From an uncultured Lachnospiraceae bacterium (GTDB lineage: Bacteria; Bacillota; Clostridia; Lachnospirales; Lachnospiraceae): 48,457 bases of DNA. A program made the position numbers and the translations under genes. Position 1 is the stretch's first letter, and every line of letters starts with the position of its first letter. This document shows positions 32,304 through 41,707 of this stretch, piece after piece. Location of the stretch: assembly GCA_910588295.1 (NCBI GenBank), contig CAJUQO010000023.1, positions 1-48,457 on the forward strand, read 5' to 3'. Under the pieces are notes generated by a model. The model was given only the letters and a program-made list of their open reading frames with translations, was not told the origin of the DNA and searched no databases.

Positions 32304-33263
32304 ATGAAAAAAATTTTGACGGTTACACTGAATCCCTGTGTAGATTACACAATTACCGTGCCCGCGTTTTCCAAAGGCGAGAAAAATCCGGTTAAAAAGG
32401 CCAGGAAAGACGTGGCGGGGAAGGGCATCAATGTCTGTACGCTGCTCAGGAATATGGACGCGCCGGTGATGGCGGCGGGATTTGATTTTATGGACGGGCG
32501 GGTACGTGTCCGGGAAGCGCTGCAGAAAAGAGATATTCCCTGTGTGCTCACGGATGTGTCCGGTAACCTGCGGACAAATATCAAGATTCTGGACGCAGCT
32601 ACGGAGGAGATGACGGAGCTGAATGAGAACGGCCATCCGGTGAGCGTTGAGAAGGCCAGGGAGGTGCAGAAACAGATCTGCGGGATCCTGGATGATCTGG
32701 AAGAAGGATCGGTCATGGTGGTGAGCGGCAGCGCTCCGGCCGGTGTGCCGACAAACTTTTATGAACAGTTGATCCGTGAAGGCAAGAAACGGAAGATGAT
32801 CACAATATTGGATGCGTCTGGCGAGTTGCTCCGCCAGGGCGTGGCGGCCTGCCCTGATCTGATTAAACCCAATCTGGAGGAGCTTTCCCAGCTGACGGGC
32901 TGCCGCCTCGAAACAGTGGATGATATTGCCCGGGAGGCCGAAAAGATCCGCCGATCCGGTGTGCCGATGGTCTGTGTGTCTATGGGGCCGGAAGGCGCGG
33001 TAATGGCGGCGGAGGAAGGCTGCTGGTACGCCAGATGTGTGGAAGTGGACGCTCATGTTCGCGGCTTGCAGGGCGCCGGAGACGCCCTGGTGGCGGCTAT
33101 GGCTCTGCAGATCCTGCATGGGAACGGTCCGGAATCCATGCTCCGTATGGGCATGGCCGCGGCCAATGCTTCGATCCAGCTGGAGGGCAGCCAGATGGCC
33201 GGGCCCCTGGAGATCGCGGGAATGATTGACGCGGTGCAAATGAAGAGGATCGCGTCGGAATAA
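32304..33263 (+). CDS. PfkB-family sugar-phosphate kinase (1-phosphofructokinase type)
   Basis: A 319-residue kinase. It begins MKKILTVTLNPCVDYTITVP, as in 1-phosphofructokinase and tagatose-6-phosphate kinase, with AGKGINVCTLL (substrate Gly-rich region), KPNLEEL, and the catalytic GAGDALVAAMALQ near residue 258. No PTS fructose or tagatose genes are adjacent, so the substrate is uncertain. Tagatose 6-phosphate is possible in a genome with galactoside genes. It is likely co-transcribed with ilvE. Confidence 0.85.
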   Translation: MKKILTVTLNPCVDYTITVPAFSKGEKNPVKKARKDVAGKGINVCTLLRNMDAPVMAAGFDFMDGRVRVREALQKRDIPCVLTDVSGNLRTNIKILDAATEEMTELNENGHPVSVEKAREVQKQICGILDDLEEGSVMVVSGSAPAGVPTNFYEQLIREGKKRKMITILDASGELLRQGVAACPDLIKPNLEELSQLTGCRLETVDDIAREAEKIRRSGVPMVCVSMGPEGAVMAAEEGCWYARCVEVDAHVRGLQGAGDALVAAMALQILHGNGPESMLRMGMAAANASIQLEGSQMAGPLEIAGMIDAVQMKRIASE

Positions 33264-33290
33264 GCATGTACAATAGAAGAGGTGAAAAAG

Positions 33291-33330
33291 GCCCATGTAT
33301 CGGGAAGGGTTTCCGGTGCATGGGCATATT
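33291..33330 (+). terminator. Terminator after ilvE and the PfkB gene
   Basis: GCCCATG pairs with CATGGGC, with inner CGGGAA/TTTCCG, followed by ATATTTTA. Preceded by GGTGAAAAAG. Confidence 0.6.
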
Positions 33331-33683
33331 TTATGGCAATGAAAAAGAGGCGTCCGCTCTCCTTGCACCCGATCCCGATTGTCCTGGCCATGGGTTCACT
33401 CTCTTTCCGGTTCTCGCGGAGTATACCTGGTACAGAAAAAAGTCATTTTCACGAATAAAAGTAGAATGAATATTGCAATTATATAACTATATTAAGCAAT
33501 GGAATGATAAATATTCTGAAAAAAATAGAACCATTATATAAATAATCGAATTATCTGATAATAATAAGAGAAGTTGTTATTTACAAATCCCCCCAAAAGT
33601 AGTATAGTAACACCAGCGTACCGGGCAGAAATGCTCCGGTATACAGATAAACCGGAGTCAGACACAGGGAAAGGAAGTGCACC
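33326..33683 (+). promoter_or_regulatory. gltB upstream region and promoter
   Basis: AT-rich from about 33435 to 33590, with no gene. The promoter is TTTACA at 33580-33585, a 17-base spacer and TATAGT at 33603-33608. The leader has a hairpin TACCGG/CCGGTA at 33619-33641 with a second CCGGAG nearby, which could pair alternatively. No LysR operator is obvious, and the intact gltC-type regulator usual in Bacillus is not adjacent. Confidence 0.6.
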
Positions 33684-36600
33684 ATGTTAAAAATGAGACA
33701 GAGGCCCGGACAGGGGCTGTATGATCCGCGGTTTGAGCATGACAACTGCGGGATCGGCGCTGTTGTGAATATTAAGGGCATCAAGACGAGGGAGACCGTA
33801 GATAACGCATTGAAAATCGTGGAGAACCTGGAGCACCGCGCCGGTAAGGACGCGGAGGGCCGGACAGGGGACGGCGTGGGCATCATGCTGCAGATCTCCC
33901 ACAGATTTTTCAAGAAAGCCTGCAGGGCCATCGGCATTGAGCTGGGCGGCGAGAGGGATTACGGCGTGGGCATGTTCTTCTTTCCCCAGGATGAGCTGCA
34001 GAGGAACCAGGCAAAGAAGATGTTTGAGGTGATCGTCCAGAAGGAGGGCATGGAGTTCCTCGGCTGGAGGAAGGTGCCGACCCACCCGGATATCCTGGGA
34101 ACTATGGCGCTGGAGTGTATGCCCTGTATCGAGCAGGCATTCATTGCCCGGCCGAAGAAGGTGGCAAAAGGGCTGGAGTTTGACCGGAAGCTTTATGTGG
34201 CCCGCCGGGTCTTTGCCCTCAGCAATGACAATACCTATGTGACTTCCCTTTCCAGCCGCACCATTGTCTATAAGGGAATGTTCCTGGTGAAACAGCTGCG
34301 GAGCTTTTTCGACGACCTGCAGAGCCCGGACTACGATTCGGCCATCGGTATCGTTCATTCCCGGTTCAGCACCAATACTACGCCGAGCTGGGAACGTGCC
34401 CATCCGAACCGTTTTATCGTACATAACGGCGAGATCAACACGATCCGGGGCAATGCGGACAAAATGCTGGCCCGGGAGGAGACCATGGACAACAGTGTGC
34501 TGGGGGAGGATCTTCTGAAAGTGCTGCCGGTGATCTCTGCCGAGGGTTCCGATTCGGCCATGCTGGACAATACGCTGGAATTTCTGGTGATGAGTGGTAT
34601 GCCGCTGCCTCTGGCGGTGATGATCACGATCCCCGAGCCCTGGGCCAATAATAAAACCATGACCCAGAAGAAAAAGGATTTCTACCATTACTACGCCACG
34701 ATGATGGAGCCCTGGGACGGCCCGGCTTCCATCGTATTTTCCGACGGCGACCAGATGGGGGCGGTACTGGACAGAAACGGCCTCCGGCCCTCCCGCTACT
34801 ATATCACCGATGACGATTACCTGATCCTGTCCTCGGAGGTGGGCGTGCTGGATATCGACCCGTCCCGCATCGTGGAGAAAGAACGCCTCCATCCGGGCAA
34901 GATGCTTCTGGTGGATACGGTGCAGCAGAAGGTGATCTCCGACGACGAGCTGAAAGAATACTATGCTTCCCGCCAGCCTTACGGCGAATGGCTGGACAGC
35001 AATCTGCTTCTCTTAAAAGATATGCGCATCCCCAACCAGAGTGTGCTGACTTACACACCGGAGGAGCGGAAACGCCTGATGAAATCCTTCGGCTACACCT
35101 ACGAGAATTACCGTACTTCCATCCTCAACATGGCGGCCAACGCCTCAGAGGGGATCTCGGCCATGGGTATCGATACGCCCCTGCCGGTATTGGATAAAAG
35201 GCATCAGCCGTTATTTAACTATTTCAAGCAGCTTTTCGCCCAGGTGACGAACCCGCCCATCGACGCCATCCGCGAGAAAGTGGTCACGGCCACCCGGGTA
35301 TTTGCCGGAGGGGAAGGGAATCTGCTGGAGGAGAAGGCGGAAAACTGCCATATGCTCCAGATCAACAATCCGATCCTGACGGACACGGATCTGATGAAGA
35401 TCCGCAGCATTGGGGAGGAAAGCCATATCAAGGTGCTGACTATCCCCATCACTTATTATAAGAACACCAGCCTGGAAAAAGCCCTGGAGCGGCTGTTTGT
35501 GGAGGTGGATCGGGCCCACAGGGACGGCGCCCAGATCGTGATCCTGTCCGACCGGGGCGTAGATGAGTACCATGTGGCGATCCCGTCGCTTTTGGCGGTG
35601 TCTGCCGTGCATCACCATCTGGTGGATACGAAAAAGAGAACGTCCCTGTCCGTAATCCTGGAAAGCGGGGAACCCCGGGAGGTGCATCACTTTGCCACCC
35701 TGCTGGGCTACGGCGCCTGCGCCATCAATCCCTATCTGGCCTACGAGGCCATCCATGACCTGATCGATACGGGGATGCTGAAAAAGGATTACTATGCGGC
35801 GGTCAGCGATTTCAATGAGGCGGTGATCGGCGGTATCATCAAGATTGCATCGAAAATGGGCATCTCAACGATCCAGTCCTACATGGGCGCCCAGATTTTT
35901 GAGGCCATCGGTATGGATGAAAAGGTGATTGATAAATATTTTACCAACACGGTCAGCCGCATCGGCGGTATTACCCTGAAGGATATTGAAACGGAAGTCA
36001 ATGACCTGCATTCCCATGCCTTTGATCCCCTGGGACTGGAGACGGATCTGACTCTGGACAGCGCGGGGCTCCACAAGATGAGAAGCGGGGGCGAGCAGCA
36101 TCTGTACAATCCGCTGACGATCCATCTGCTGCAGGAGTCTACGAGGACCGGGGATTACGCAAAGTTTAAAGAATACACGGCCCAGGTCAATTCTGAACAC
36201 CGGGAGGGGACGCTGCGCGACCTTCTGACTTTCAAATTCCCGAAAAAGGGCGTTCCCATCGAGCAGGTGGAGAGCGTGGAGAGCATTGTGACCCGCTTTA
36301 AGACAGGGGCCATGTCCTACGGTTCCATCTCCCAGGAGGCCCATGAGACCCTGGCCATCGCCATGAATACCCTCAACGGCAAGTCCAACAGCGGCGAGGG
36401 CGGCGAAGACCCGGCCCGCCTGGAGGTGGGCAGGGATGGCAAGAACCGCTGCTCTGCCATCAAGCAGGTGGCCTCGGGCCGCTTTGGCGTGACCTCCAGT
36501 TATCTGGTCAGCGCAAAAGAGATCCAGATCAAAATGGCCCAGGGCGCGAAGCCCGGCGAGGGCGGCCATCTGCCGGGGCGGAAGGTATATCCCTGGATCG

Positions 36601-38237
36601 CCAAGACCAGGTACTCCACACCGGGGGTTTCCCTGATCTCCCCGCCGCCCCACCATGATATCTATTCCATCGAGGATCTGGCCCAGCTCATCTATGACCT
36701 GAAAAACGCCAACAAGGATGCCAGGATTTCGGTGAAGCTGGTGTCCGAGGCCGGCGTGGGCACCGTGGCCGCCGGCGTGGCCAAGGCGGGAGCTCAGGTA
36801 GTGCTGATTTCCGGATACGACGGCGGCACCGGCGCGGCGCCCAGAAGCTCTATCCACAACGCGGGCCTGCCCTGGGAACTGGGATTGGCCGAGACCCATC
36901 AGACGCTGATCCGCAACGGTCTCAGGAACAAGGTGCGCATCGAGACCGACGGTAAGCTGATGAGCGGCCGGGACGTGGTGATGGCGGCCATGCTGGGAGC
37001 GGAGGAATACGGCTTTGCCACGGCGCCCCTGGTGACCATGGGCTGCGTCATGATGCGGGTCTGCAACCTGGATACCTGTCCGGTGGGCGTGGCCACCCAG
37101 AATCCGGAGCTGCGGAAAAATTTCCGTGGAAAACCAGAGTATGTAATCAATTTCATGCGGTTTATCGCCCAGGAGATGCGGGAGTACATGGCCCGTCTGG
37201 GCGTGCGCACCGTGGACGAACTGGTGGGGCGCAGTGATTTCCTGCAGGTAAAGGCCTCCATCGACGGCGTCAAGGCGGCCAAAGTAGATATGCGCCGGAT
37301 CCTGGAGAACCCCTACGCGAAGAAGGGTGAGAAAGTCACATTTGACCCGAAACAGGTTTATGATTTTGAATTGGAGAAGACCAAGGACGAAAAAATCCTT
37401 TTGCGGCAGCTGAAAAAGGCCCTGGACGCGGGCCAGCCCCGGAGCATTGAGGTGGATGTGTCCAATGTGGATCGCACTTTCGGTACGATCTTCGGCGCGG
37501 AGATCACCAGGCGCTACGGCGACCACTCGCTGAAAGAGGATACCTACCGGATCAAATGTATCGGCGCGGGCGGCCAGAGCTTCGGCGCCTTCATCCCCCA
37601 GGGCATGACCCTGGAGCTGATGGGCGACAGTAACGATTATTTCGGCAAGGGCCTTTCCGGCGGCAAGCTGGTGGTCTACCCGCCGAAGGGAGTCCGTTAC
37701 AAACCGGATGAAAATATTATTATCGGAAACGTGGCCCTCTACGGCGCCACCAATGGCAAGGCATATATAAACGGCGTGGCCGGGGAACGTTTCTGCGTGA
37801 GAAATTCCGGCGCTCTCGCCGTGGTGGAGGGCGTGGGAGACCATGGCTGCGAATATATGACCGGCGGCCGGGTGGTGGTGATCGGCCGGATCGGCAAAAA
37901 CTTTGCCGCGGGCATGAGCGGCGGTATCGCTTATGTGCTGGACGAGAACAACGATATCTATACCCGTATCAATAAAGGGATGGTGGGCATCGAGAAGATC
38001 ACGTCCAAATACGATGTGCTGGAGCTCAAACAGATGCTCCAGGATCATGTGGCGGTCACCAATTCCGCTAAGGGCAAACAGATCCTCGACGCGTTCACCG
38101 AGTATCTGCCGAAATTTAAGAAGATCATCCCCCACGATTACAACCGTATGCAGATGGCGATCGTGCAGATGGAGGAAAAGGGTTTGAACAGCCAGCAGGC
38201 ACAGATTGAGGCATTCTATGCCAACGCGGCGAAGTAA
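33684..38237 (+). CDS. gltB: Glutamate synthase, large subunit
   Basis: A 1517-residue enzyme that splits glutamine and transfers the ammonia to 2-oxoglutarate. The Ntn glutaminase nucleophile is C22 in HDNCGIGAVVN, so about 21 residues should be cleaved off. The FMN/2-oxoglutarate domain starts near 900 (KSNSGEGGEDPARL, then PPPHHDIYSIEDLAQLIYDL at about 985). The 3Fe-4S cysteines are in MRVCNLDTCPVGVATQ at about 1125. The C-terminal beta-helix contains GGKLVVYPPKGV and RNSGALAVVEGVGDHGCEYM. It is full length and followed by gltD after 13 bases. Confidence 0.96.
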   Translation: MLKMRQRPGQGLYDPRFEHDNCGIGAVVNIKGIKTRETVDNALKIVENLEHRAGKDAEGRTGDGVGIMLQISHRFFKKACRAIGIELGGERDYGVGMFFFPQDELQRNQAKKMFEVIVQKEGMEFLGWRKVPTHPDILGTMALECMPCIEQAFIARPKKVAKGLEFDRKLYVARRVFALSNDNTYVTSLSSRTIVYKGMFLVKQLRSFFDDLQSPDYDSAIGIVHSRFSTNTTPSWERAHPNRFIVHNGEINTIRGNADKMLAREETMDNSVLGEDLLKVLPVISAEGSDSAMLDNTLEFLVMSGMPLPLAVMITIPEPWANNKTMTQKKKDFYHYYATMMEPWDGPASIVFSDGDQMGAVLDRNGLRPSRYYITDDDYLILSSEVGVLDIDPSRIVEKERLHPGKMLLVDTVQQKVISDDELKEYYASRQPYGEWLDSNLLLLKDMRIPNQSVLTYTPEERKRLMKSFGYTYENYRTSILNMAANASEGISAMGIDTPLPVLDKRHQPLFNYFKQLFAQVTNPPIDAIREKVVTATRVFAGGEGNLLEEKAENCHMLQINNPILTDTDLMKIRSIGEESHIKVLTIPITYYKNTSLEKALERLFVEVDRAHRDGAQIVILSDRGVDEYHVAIPSLLAVSAVHHHLVDTKKRTSLSVILESGEPREVHHFATLLGYGACAINPYLAYEAIHDLIDTGMLKKDYYAAVSDFNEAVIGGIIKIASKMGISTIQSYMGAQIFEAIGMDEKVIDKYFTNTVSRIGGITLKDIETEVNDLHSHAFDPLGLETDLTLDSAGLHKMRSGGEQHLYNPLTIHLLQESTRTGDYAKFKEYTAQVNSEHREGTLRDLLTFKFPKKGVPIEQVESVESIVTRFKTGAMSYGSISQEAHETLAIAMNTLNGKSNSGEGGEDPARLEVGRDGKNRCSAIKQVASGRFGVTSSYLVSAKEIQIKMAQGAKPGEGGHLPGRKVYPWIAKTRYSTPGVSLISPPPHHDIYSIEDLAQLIYDLKNANKDARISVKLVSEAGVGTVAAGVAKAGAQVVLISGYDGGTGAAPRSSIHNAGLPWELGLAETHQTLIRNGLRNKVRIETDGKLMSGRDVVMAAMLGAEEYGFATAPLVTMGCVMMRVCNLDTCPVGVATQNPELRKNFRGKPEYVINFMRFIAQEMREYMARLGVRTVDELVGRSDFLQVKASIDGVKAAKVDMRRILENPYAKKGEKVTFDPKQVYDFELEKTKDEKILLRQLKKALDAGQPRSIEVDVSNVDRTFGTIFGAEITRRYGDHSLKEDTYRIKCIGAGGQSFGAFIPQGMTLELMGDSNDYFGKGLSGGKLVVYPPKGVRYKPDENIIIGNVALYGATNGKAYINGVAGERFCVRNSGALAVVEGVGDHGCEYMTGGRVVVIGRIGKNFAAGMSGGIAYVLDENNDIYTRINKGMVGIEKITSKYDVLELKQMLQDHVAVTNSAKGKQILDAFTEYLPKFKKIIPHDYNRMQMAIVQMEEKGLNSQQAQIEAFYANAAK

Positions 38238-38250
38238 GGAGGATCGGAAG

Positions 38251-39744
38251 ATGGGAAAACCAACAGGATTTATGGATTATAACAGGGAGGAAAGCCTGTC
38301 CGAGGCTCCCTTGGAGCGTATCCGCCATTTTAAAGAATTCCATGTGCATCTGCCGTTGGAAAAACAGCAGGAGCAGAGCGCCAGGTGCATGGCCTGCGGC
38401 GTGCCGTTTTGCCAGTCCGGTATGATGATCGGCGGCATGGCCTCGGGCTGTCCGCTGCACAACCTGATCCCCGAGTGGAACGACTTGGTGTACATGGGTA
38501 ACTGGGAGGCGGCCTACAGCCGTCTGAAAAAGACCAGCAGCTTCCCGGAGTTTACATCCCGGGTCTGCCCGGCCCTTTGTGAGAAAGCCTGCACCTGCAA
38601 TTTAAACGGCGATCCGGTGACGACGAAAGACAATGAATACGCGATTATCGAGCACGCTTACGAGATGGGCTATGCCAAGGCCGATCCGCCCCGGGTACGT
38701 ACCGGGAAAAAGGTGGCTGTGGTGGGCAGCGGCCCTTCGGGCCTGGCGACAGCCGACCAATTAAATAAAAGAGGCCATTTGGTGACGGTTTTTGAGAGAA
38801 GCGACCGGGTGGGGGGACTGCTGCGCTACGGAATCCCGAACATGAAGCTGGAGAAGGACGTAATCGACCGGAAGATCTCCATCATGGAGGAGGAGGGCAT
38901 TACCTTTGTGACAAACGCCAATGTGGGCGTGGATCCGAAAGCGGAGGAGCTGCTGAAAGAATACGACCGGGTGGTGCTCTGTTGCGGGGCTTCCAATCCC
39001 CGGGATATAGGCGTGCCGGGCCGGGATGCCAGGGGAATCTATTTTGCCGTGGATTTTCTGACCGGCGTGACGAAGAGCCTGCTGGATTCTGGCCTCAAAG
39101 ATAAAAAGCATGTGGCCGTGGAGGGCAAAAAGGTGATGGTCATCGGCGGCGGCGATACCGGAAACGACTGCTGCGGCACGGCCATCCGGCTGGGGGCCGA
39201 GAGCGTCGTCCAACTGGAGATGATGCCGAAAGCGCCGGACGAGCGGGCGGCGAACAATCCCTGGCCCCAGTGGCCCCGGATCTGCAAGACCGACTACGGT
39301 CAGGAGGAGGCCATCGCGCTGTGGGGGCATGATCCCCGGATCTACACTACCACAGTGACGGAATTTGTCAAAAACGACAAGGGCGAATTGTGCCAGGCCA
39401 AGCTGGTAAAACTGGAGAGTAAAAAGGATGAAAAGAGCGGCCGTTTTATGATGGTTCCCAAGACCGGTACGGAGACGGTAGTGGATGTGGATATCGTCCT
39501 GATCGCGGCGGGATTTTTAGGGGCCCAGAAGTATGTGGCCGATGCTTTCGGCGTGGAACTCAACGGCCGCACCAACGTGGCCACCGGCGAGGGCCGCTAC
39601 GAGACCAATGTGCCGAATGTATTTACGGCGGGCGATATGCACCGGGGCCAGTCCCTGGTGGTATGGGCCATCCGCGAGGGCCGCGAGGCCGCAAGGGCGG
39701 TAGATGAAAGCCTGATGGGATATACGAATCTGGCGGTGCAGTAG
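38251..39744 (+). CDS. gltD: Glutamate synthase, small subunit
   Basis: A 497-residue NADPH-dependent flavoprotein that feeds electrons to GltB. N-terminal 4Fe-4S cysteines are in CMACGVPFCQ, SGCPLHN and VCPALCEKACTCNLN. The FAD fold is GSGPSGLATADQL, the NADPH fold GGGDTGNDCCGTA, and the C-terminal FAD contact TAGDMHRGQSLVVWAI. The ATG follows AAGGAGG; an earlier in-frame start lies within gltB. Probably one transcript with gltB. Confidence 0.96.
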   Translation: MGKPTGFMDYNREESLSEAPLERIRHFKEFHVHLPLEKQQEQSARCMACGVPFCQSGMMIGGMASGCPLHNLIPEWNDLVYMGNWEAAYSRLKKTSSFPEFTSRVCPALCEKACTCNLNGDPVTTKDNEYAIIEHAYEMGYAKADPPRVRTGKKVAVVGSGPSGLATADQLNKRGHLVTVFERSDRVGGLLRYGIPNMKLEKDVIDRKISIMEEEGITFVTNANVGVDPKAEELLKEYDRVVLCCGASNPRDIGVPGRDARGIYFAVDFLTGVTKSLLDSGLKDKKHVAVEGKKVMVIGGGDTGNDCCGTAIRLGAESVVQLEMMPKAPDERAANNPWPQWPRICKTDYGQEEAIALWGHDPRIYTTTVTEFVKNDKGELCQAKLVKLESKKDEKSGRFMMVPKTGTETVVDVDIVLIAAGFLGAQKYVADAFGVELNGRTNVATGEGRYETNVPNVFTAGDMHRGQSLVVWAIREGREAARAVDESLMGYTNLAVQ

Positions 39745-39774
39745 AAGCAGGAAGACATAAGTGGAAAGCATTGC

Positions 39775-39815
39775 GGCGGAGGACTGTTTTACCGGCTCCG
39801 CCACAGTGTTTTTGC
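39775..39815 (+). terminator. Terminator 1 after gltBD
   Basis: GGCGGAG (39775-39781) pairs with CTCCGCC (39796-39802), then ACAGTGTTTTT. Confidence 0.6.
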
Positions 39816-39870
39816 AATAATACTTTGAGGGACAATATAGCGTTCTTAAAAACATTTTATGTGTAGATAG

Positions 39871-39915
39871 GGGGAAAACACATTTTCGCGGAAATCTGTT
39901 TTCCCCGTATTTTTG
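39871..39915 (+). terminator. Terminator 2 after gltBD
   Basis: GGGGAAAACA (39871-39880) pairs perfectly with TGTTTTCCCC (39897-39906), followed by GTATTTTTG. It abuts the truncated 3' end of the aldo/keto reductase remnant. Confidence 0.75.
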
Positions 39916-40191
39916 TCAGAACCGGACCGCTTTTTTTGCGCTCTCATAACCGGCATCCTGGATCCACAGCTTTGTGGCGATGAAAAGTTCTTTTCTGCAA
40001 ACACCGCATTTGGCGATGGCGGCGCCCACCGAAGCCTCGTTCATATAGGCGGCCGCCGTGTCGATCAGGCGGTAGCCGGATCTGATGGCGTCCAGTACTG
40101 CCTGCTCGCACTGAGCCGGATCCGGCACCTAGAATACGCCGAAACCCTCCGGCGGCATTTTTACACCATTGTTCAAAGTAATATACTCCAG
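39916..40191 (-). pseudogene. Aldo/keto reductase remnant
   Basis: The minus strand reads LEYITLNNGVKMPPEGFGVF, a TAG stop, then VPDPAQCEQAVLDAIRSGYR, LIDTAAAYMNEASVGAAI, KELFIATKLWIQDAGYESAK and a stop. This is the N-terminal third of an aldo/keto reductase, including the catalytic Asp and Tyr region LIDTAAAYMNE. The start position holds CTG behind AGGAGG where ATG is expected, the TAG probably replaced CAG (Gln), and about 190 C-terminal residues are missing. Three separate lesions make it clearly non-functional. Confidence 0.85.
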
Positions 40192-40447
40192 GATAAAATC
40201 CTCCTGTTGTTTATTTGGTAACAGTTCATACAAGCTGACCTGTTACTTTATGATAACAAAGTATAAAGAAAATTTCGGGAAATGTACAATATCGTCTGCT
40301 TAATGTGCTATAATCAAGACAAATACGGTTGCTGTTCACACCCAATGCCAGTAACTTAAGCCCCCCATATACGGCAGTGTACGGACTTAAGTCAATAACA
40401 TGGGATGTAAACAATAACCAAATACTGAAACAGGAAGGAGCCGGAAG
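40192..40447. promoter_or_regulatory. Shared region between the decayed AKR and LysR genes
   Basis: Holds GTAACAG/CTGTTAC (40218-40246, an imperfect palindrome similar to R2 ends), a TATAAT near 40309-40316 and a perfect palindrome GACTTAAGTC near 40384-40393, with a second CTTAAG 30 bases before it. The divergent layout with palindromes fits the former control region of a LysR regulator and its target. Confidence 0.4.
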
Positions 40448-41003
40448 ATGATGGAACTGTATCTGCTGGAGCAGTTGGCGGCCATTGCCCGATGCGGAAC
40501 GCTTTCCGCGGCATCGGAGCAGCTCCACCTGTCGCAGCCGGCCCTGAGCCAGTCCATGAAAAAACTGGAGGCACAGCTGGGCGTGGCTTTATTTGAGCGG
40601 ACAAAGAATAAACTGATGCTGAATGATACCGGGAAACTGACGGCCGGATATGCGGAAGAACTGCTGCGGCAGGAGCAGGATATGATCGAGAGGATACGGC
40701 TGCATGACCAGGCCAGGCATACGAGTTGTCTTGGCTCCTGCGCGTCTGTTCCCATCGGGGATATGGTTCCTTTGCTCACCCGCTTTTGCGAGGGCATGGC
40801 CATATCATCAGAACTGAAAAATACGGATCGGGAGCTGTGGGAAGATCTGGACCGGGGGGAGATATCAGTGTATTGTGGTGCATGAAGAACCGAAAAAGAA
40901 TGCGGATATTTTCTCCGTCCCCTACTACTTTGTGTGTAAAAAACAGGAAGAAAAACGTTTTAAGCCCCTGATCAGGGGCCTAAAACAGAATTTTTCCGGT
41001 TAA
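40448..41003 (+). pseudogene. LysR-family regulator, decayed
   Basis: The first about 135 residues are intact: MMELYLLEQLAAIARCGTLS, then AASEQLHLSQPALSQSMKKL, a normal LysR helix-turn-helix and linker. The frame then ends at GEISVYCGA. In a different frame the sequence continues IVVHEEPKKNADIFS and directly VPYYFVCKKQEEKRFKPLIR, GLKQNFSG, stop at 41001-41003. That looks like LysR C-terminal sequence with about 100 residues deleted. So there is at least one frameshift and one internal deletion. A short N-terminal protein could still be made. Confidence 0.75.
40958..40986. terminator. Palindromic hairpin between the LysR remnant and the DUF1292 gene
   Basis: GCCCCTGATCAGGGGC is a perfect 16-base palindrome flanked by TTTTAA and CTAAAA. 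It lies inside the old LysR reading frame and just past the end of the convergent DUF1292 gene, so it could serve the minus strand as terminator. Confidence 0.5.
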
Positions 41004-41009
41004 ATTGTA

Positions 41010-41357
41010 TTACAGATCCTCGCCATCCACGATCTCATCGAATTCGGCAGCATCCAGCATCTCCTCGAAAGCGTCCGCGGCCAGCTCGTATTCATCGTCA
41101 TCCTCGATGTTGTCCAATTGGGGATTGCCGTTTTCCTCGTAGTAGCGGTACAGAAATACTTCCCCGTCGTGGTTCTCCCCGTTTTCGTCCAGGGGAAGCA
41201 GGGCGATATACTGTTTGTCGCCCGCCGGGAAAATATTGATGACGGAGCATTCCAGGGTAGAGTCGTCGTCCAGCGTCAGGGTGACGGTGCCCTTGTCGCA
41301 ATTCTCGCCGCAGCTGTTGCAGTCGCCGCCGCAGGAAGCGTTAAAGTTCTCGTTCAT
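41010..41357 (-). CDS. DUF1292-family acidic protein
   Basis: A 115-residue acidic protein. A Cys-rich start (CGGDCNSCGENCDKG) is followed by the DUF1292 core VTLTLDDDSTLECSVINIF and YIALLPLDENGENHDGEVFL, YRYYEENG. The family is common in Firmicutes and of unknown function. The four cysteines suggest metal binding, which is inference. The ATG follows GAGAGG; in-frame upstream sequence is not supported. In many genomes such a gene lies near yrvK/yrrK-type genes; here it stands alone. Confidence 0.88.
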   Translation of the reverse strand: MNENFNASCGGDCNSCGENCDKGTVTLTLDDDSTLECSVINIFPAGDKQYIALLPLDENGENHDGEVFLYRYYEENGNPQLDNIEDDDEYELAADAFEEMLDAAEFDEIVDGEDL

Positions 41358-41707
41358 GTATAAAGACCTCTCTTTTTCTTGTAAACCTGAATGCTTATTA
41401 TGCCCGGCCCGGCACGGATGATTCAGGCTGTTGGTATTGACAGCATTTACTTTAGCAGATTGAGGAGAGAAAAGCAACGGTGTATGTGTAAAAACCCCGG
41501 ACTTGCCCCCAATGACACCTGAATCATGTTCTCCCGCAGCCACGCAGCGCACCGAAGGCGTTCCCCTGGGAAGTGCGTGGCCCGGGTGTGAAAAGTAACA
41601 AAATGCCGAAAAATCATATGAAAGGCTGCGGCAGGAAAAGCGGCGGGCCGTGCGGCGCCCTTCGGGGAAAGTGAAACGGCCGCCCGACGGAAAGGAGACA
41701 AAGCAGA
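41358..41707. other. Gap between the DUF1292 and PPTase genes
   Basis: No gene seen. It contains a stem CCTGAAT/ATTCAGG around 41387-41428 in the DUF1292 leader and a likely minus-strand promoter, TTGCTT (41477-41472), 17 bases, TAAAGT (41454-41449). The right half is GC-rich and holds the PPTase ribosome binding site AAAGGAG. Confidence 0.45.

Noticed and set aside
31197..33368. A 723-codon open frame on the minus strand opposite ilvE and the PfkB gene
   Set aside because: Its product is rich in His, Arg and Gln without any domain, typical of an antisense shadow of GC-rich genes; both opposite genes are well supported.
35865..38135. A 756-codon open frame on the minus strand opposite gltB
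   Set aside because: It is a shadow of the strongly conserved gltB and contains no motifs or ribosome binding site.
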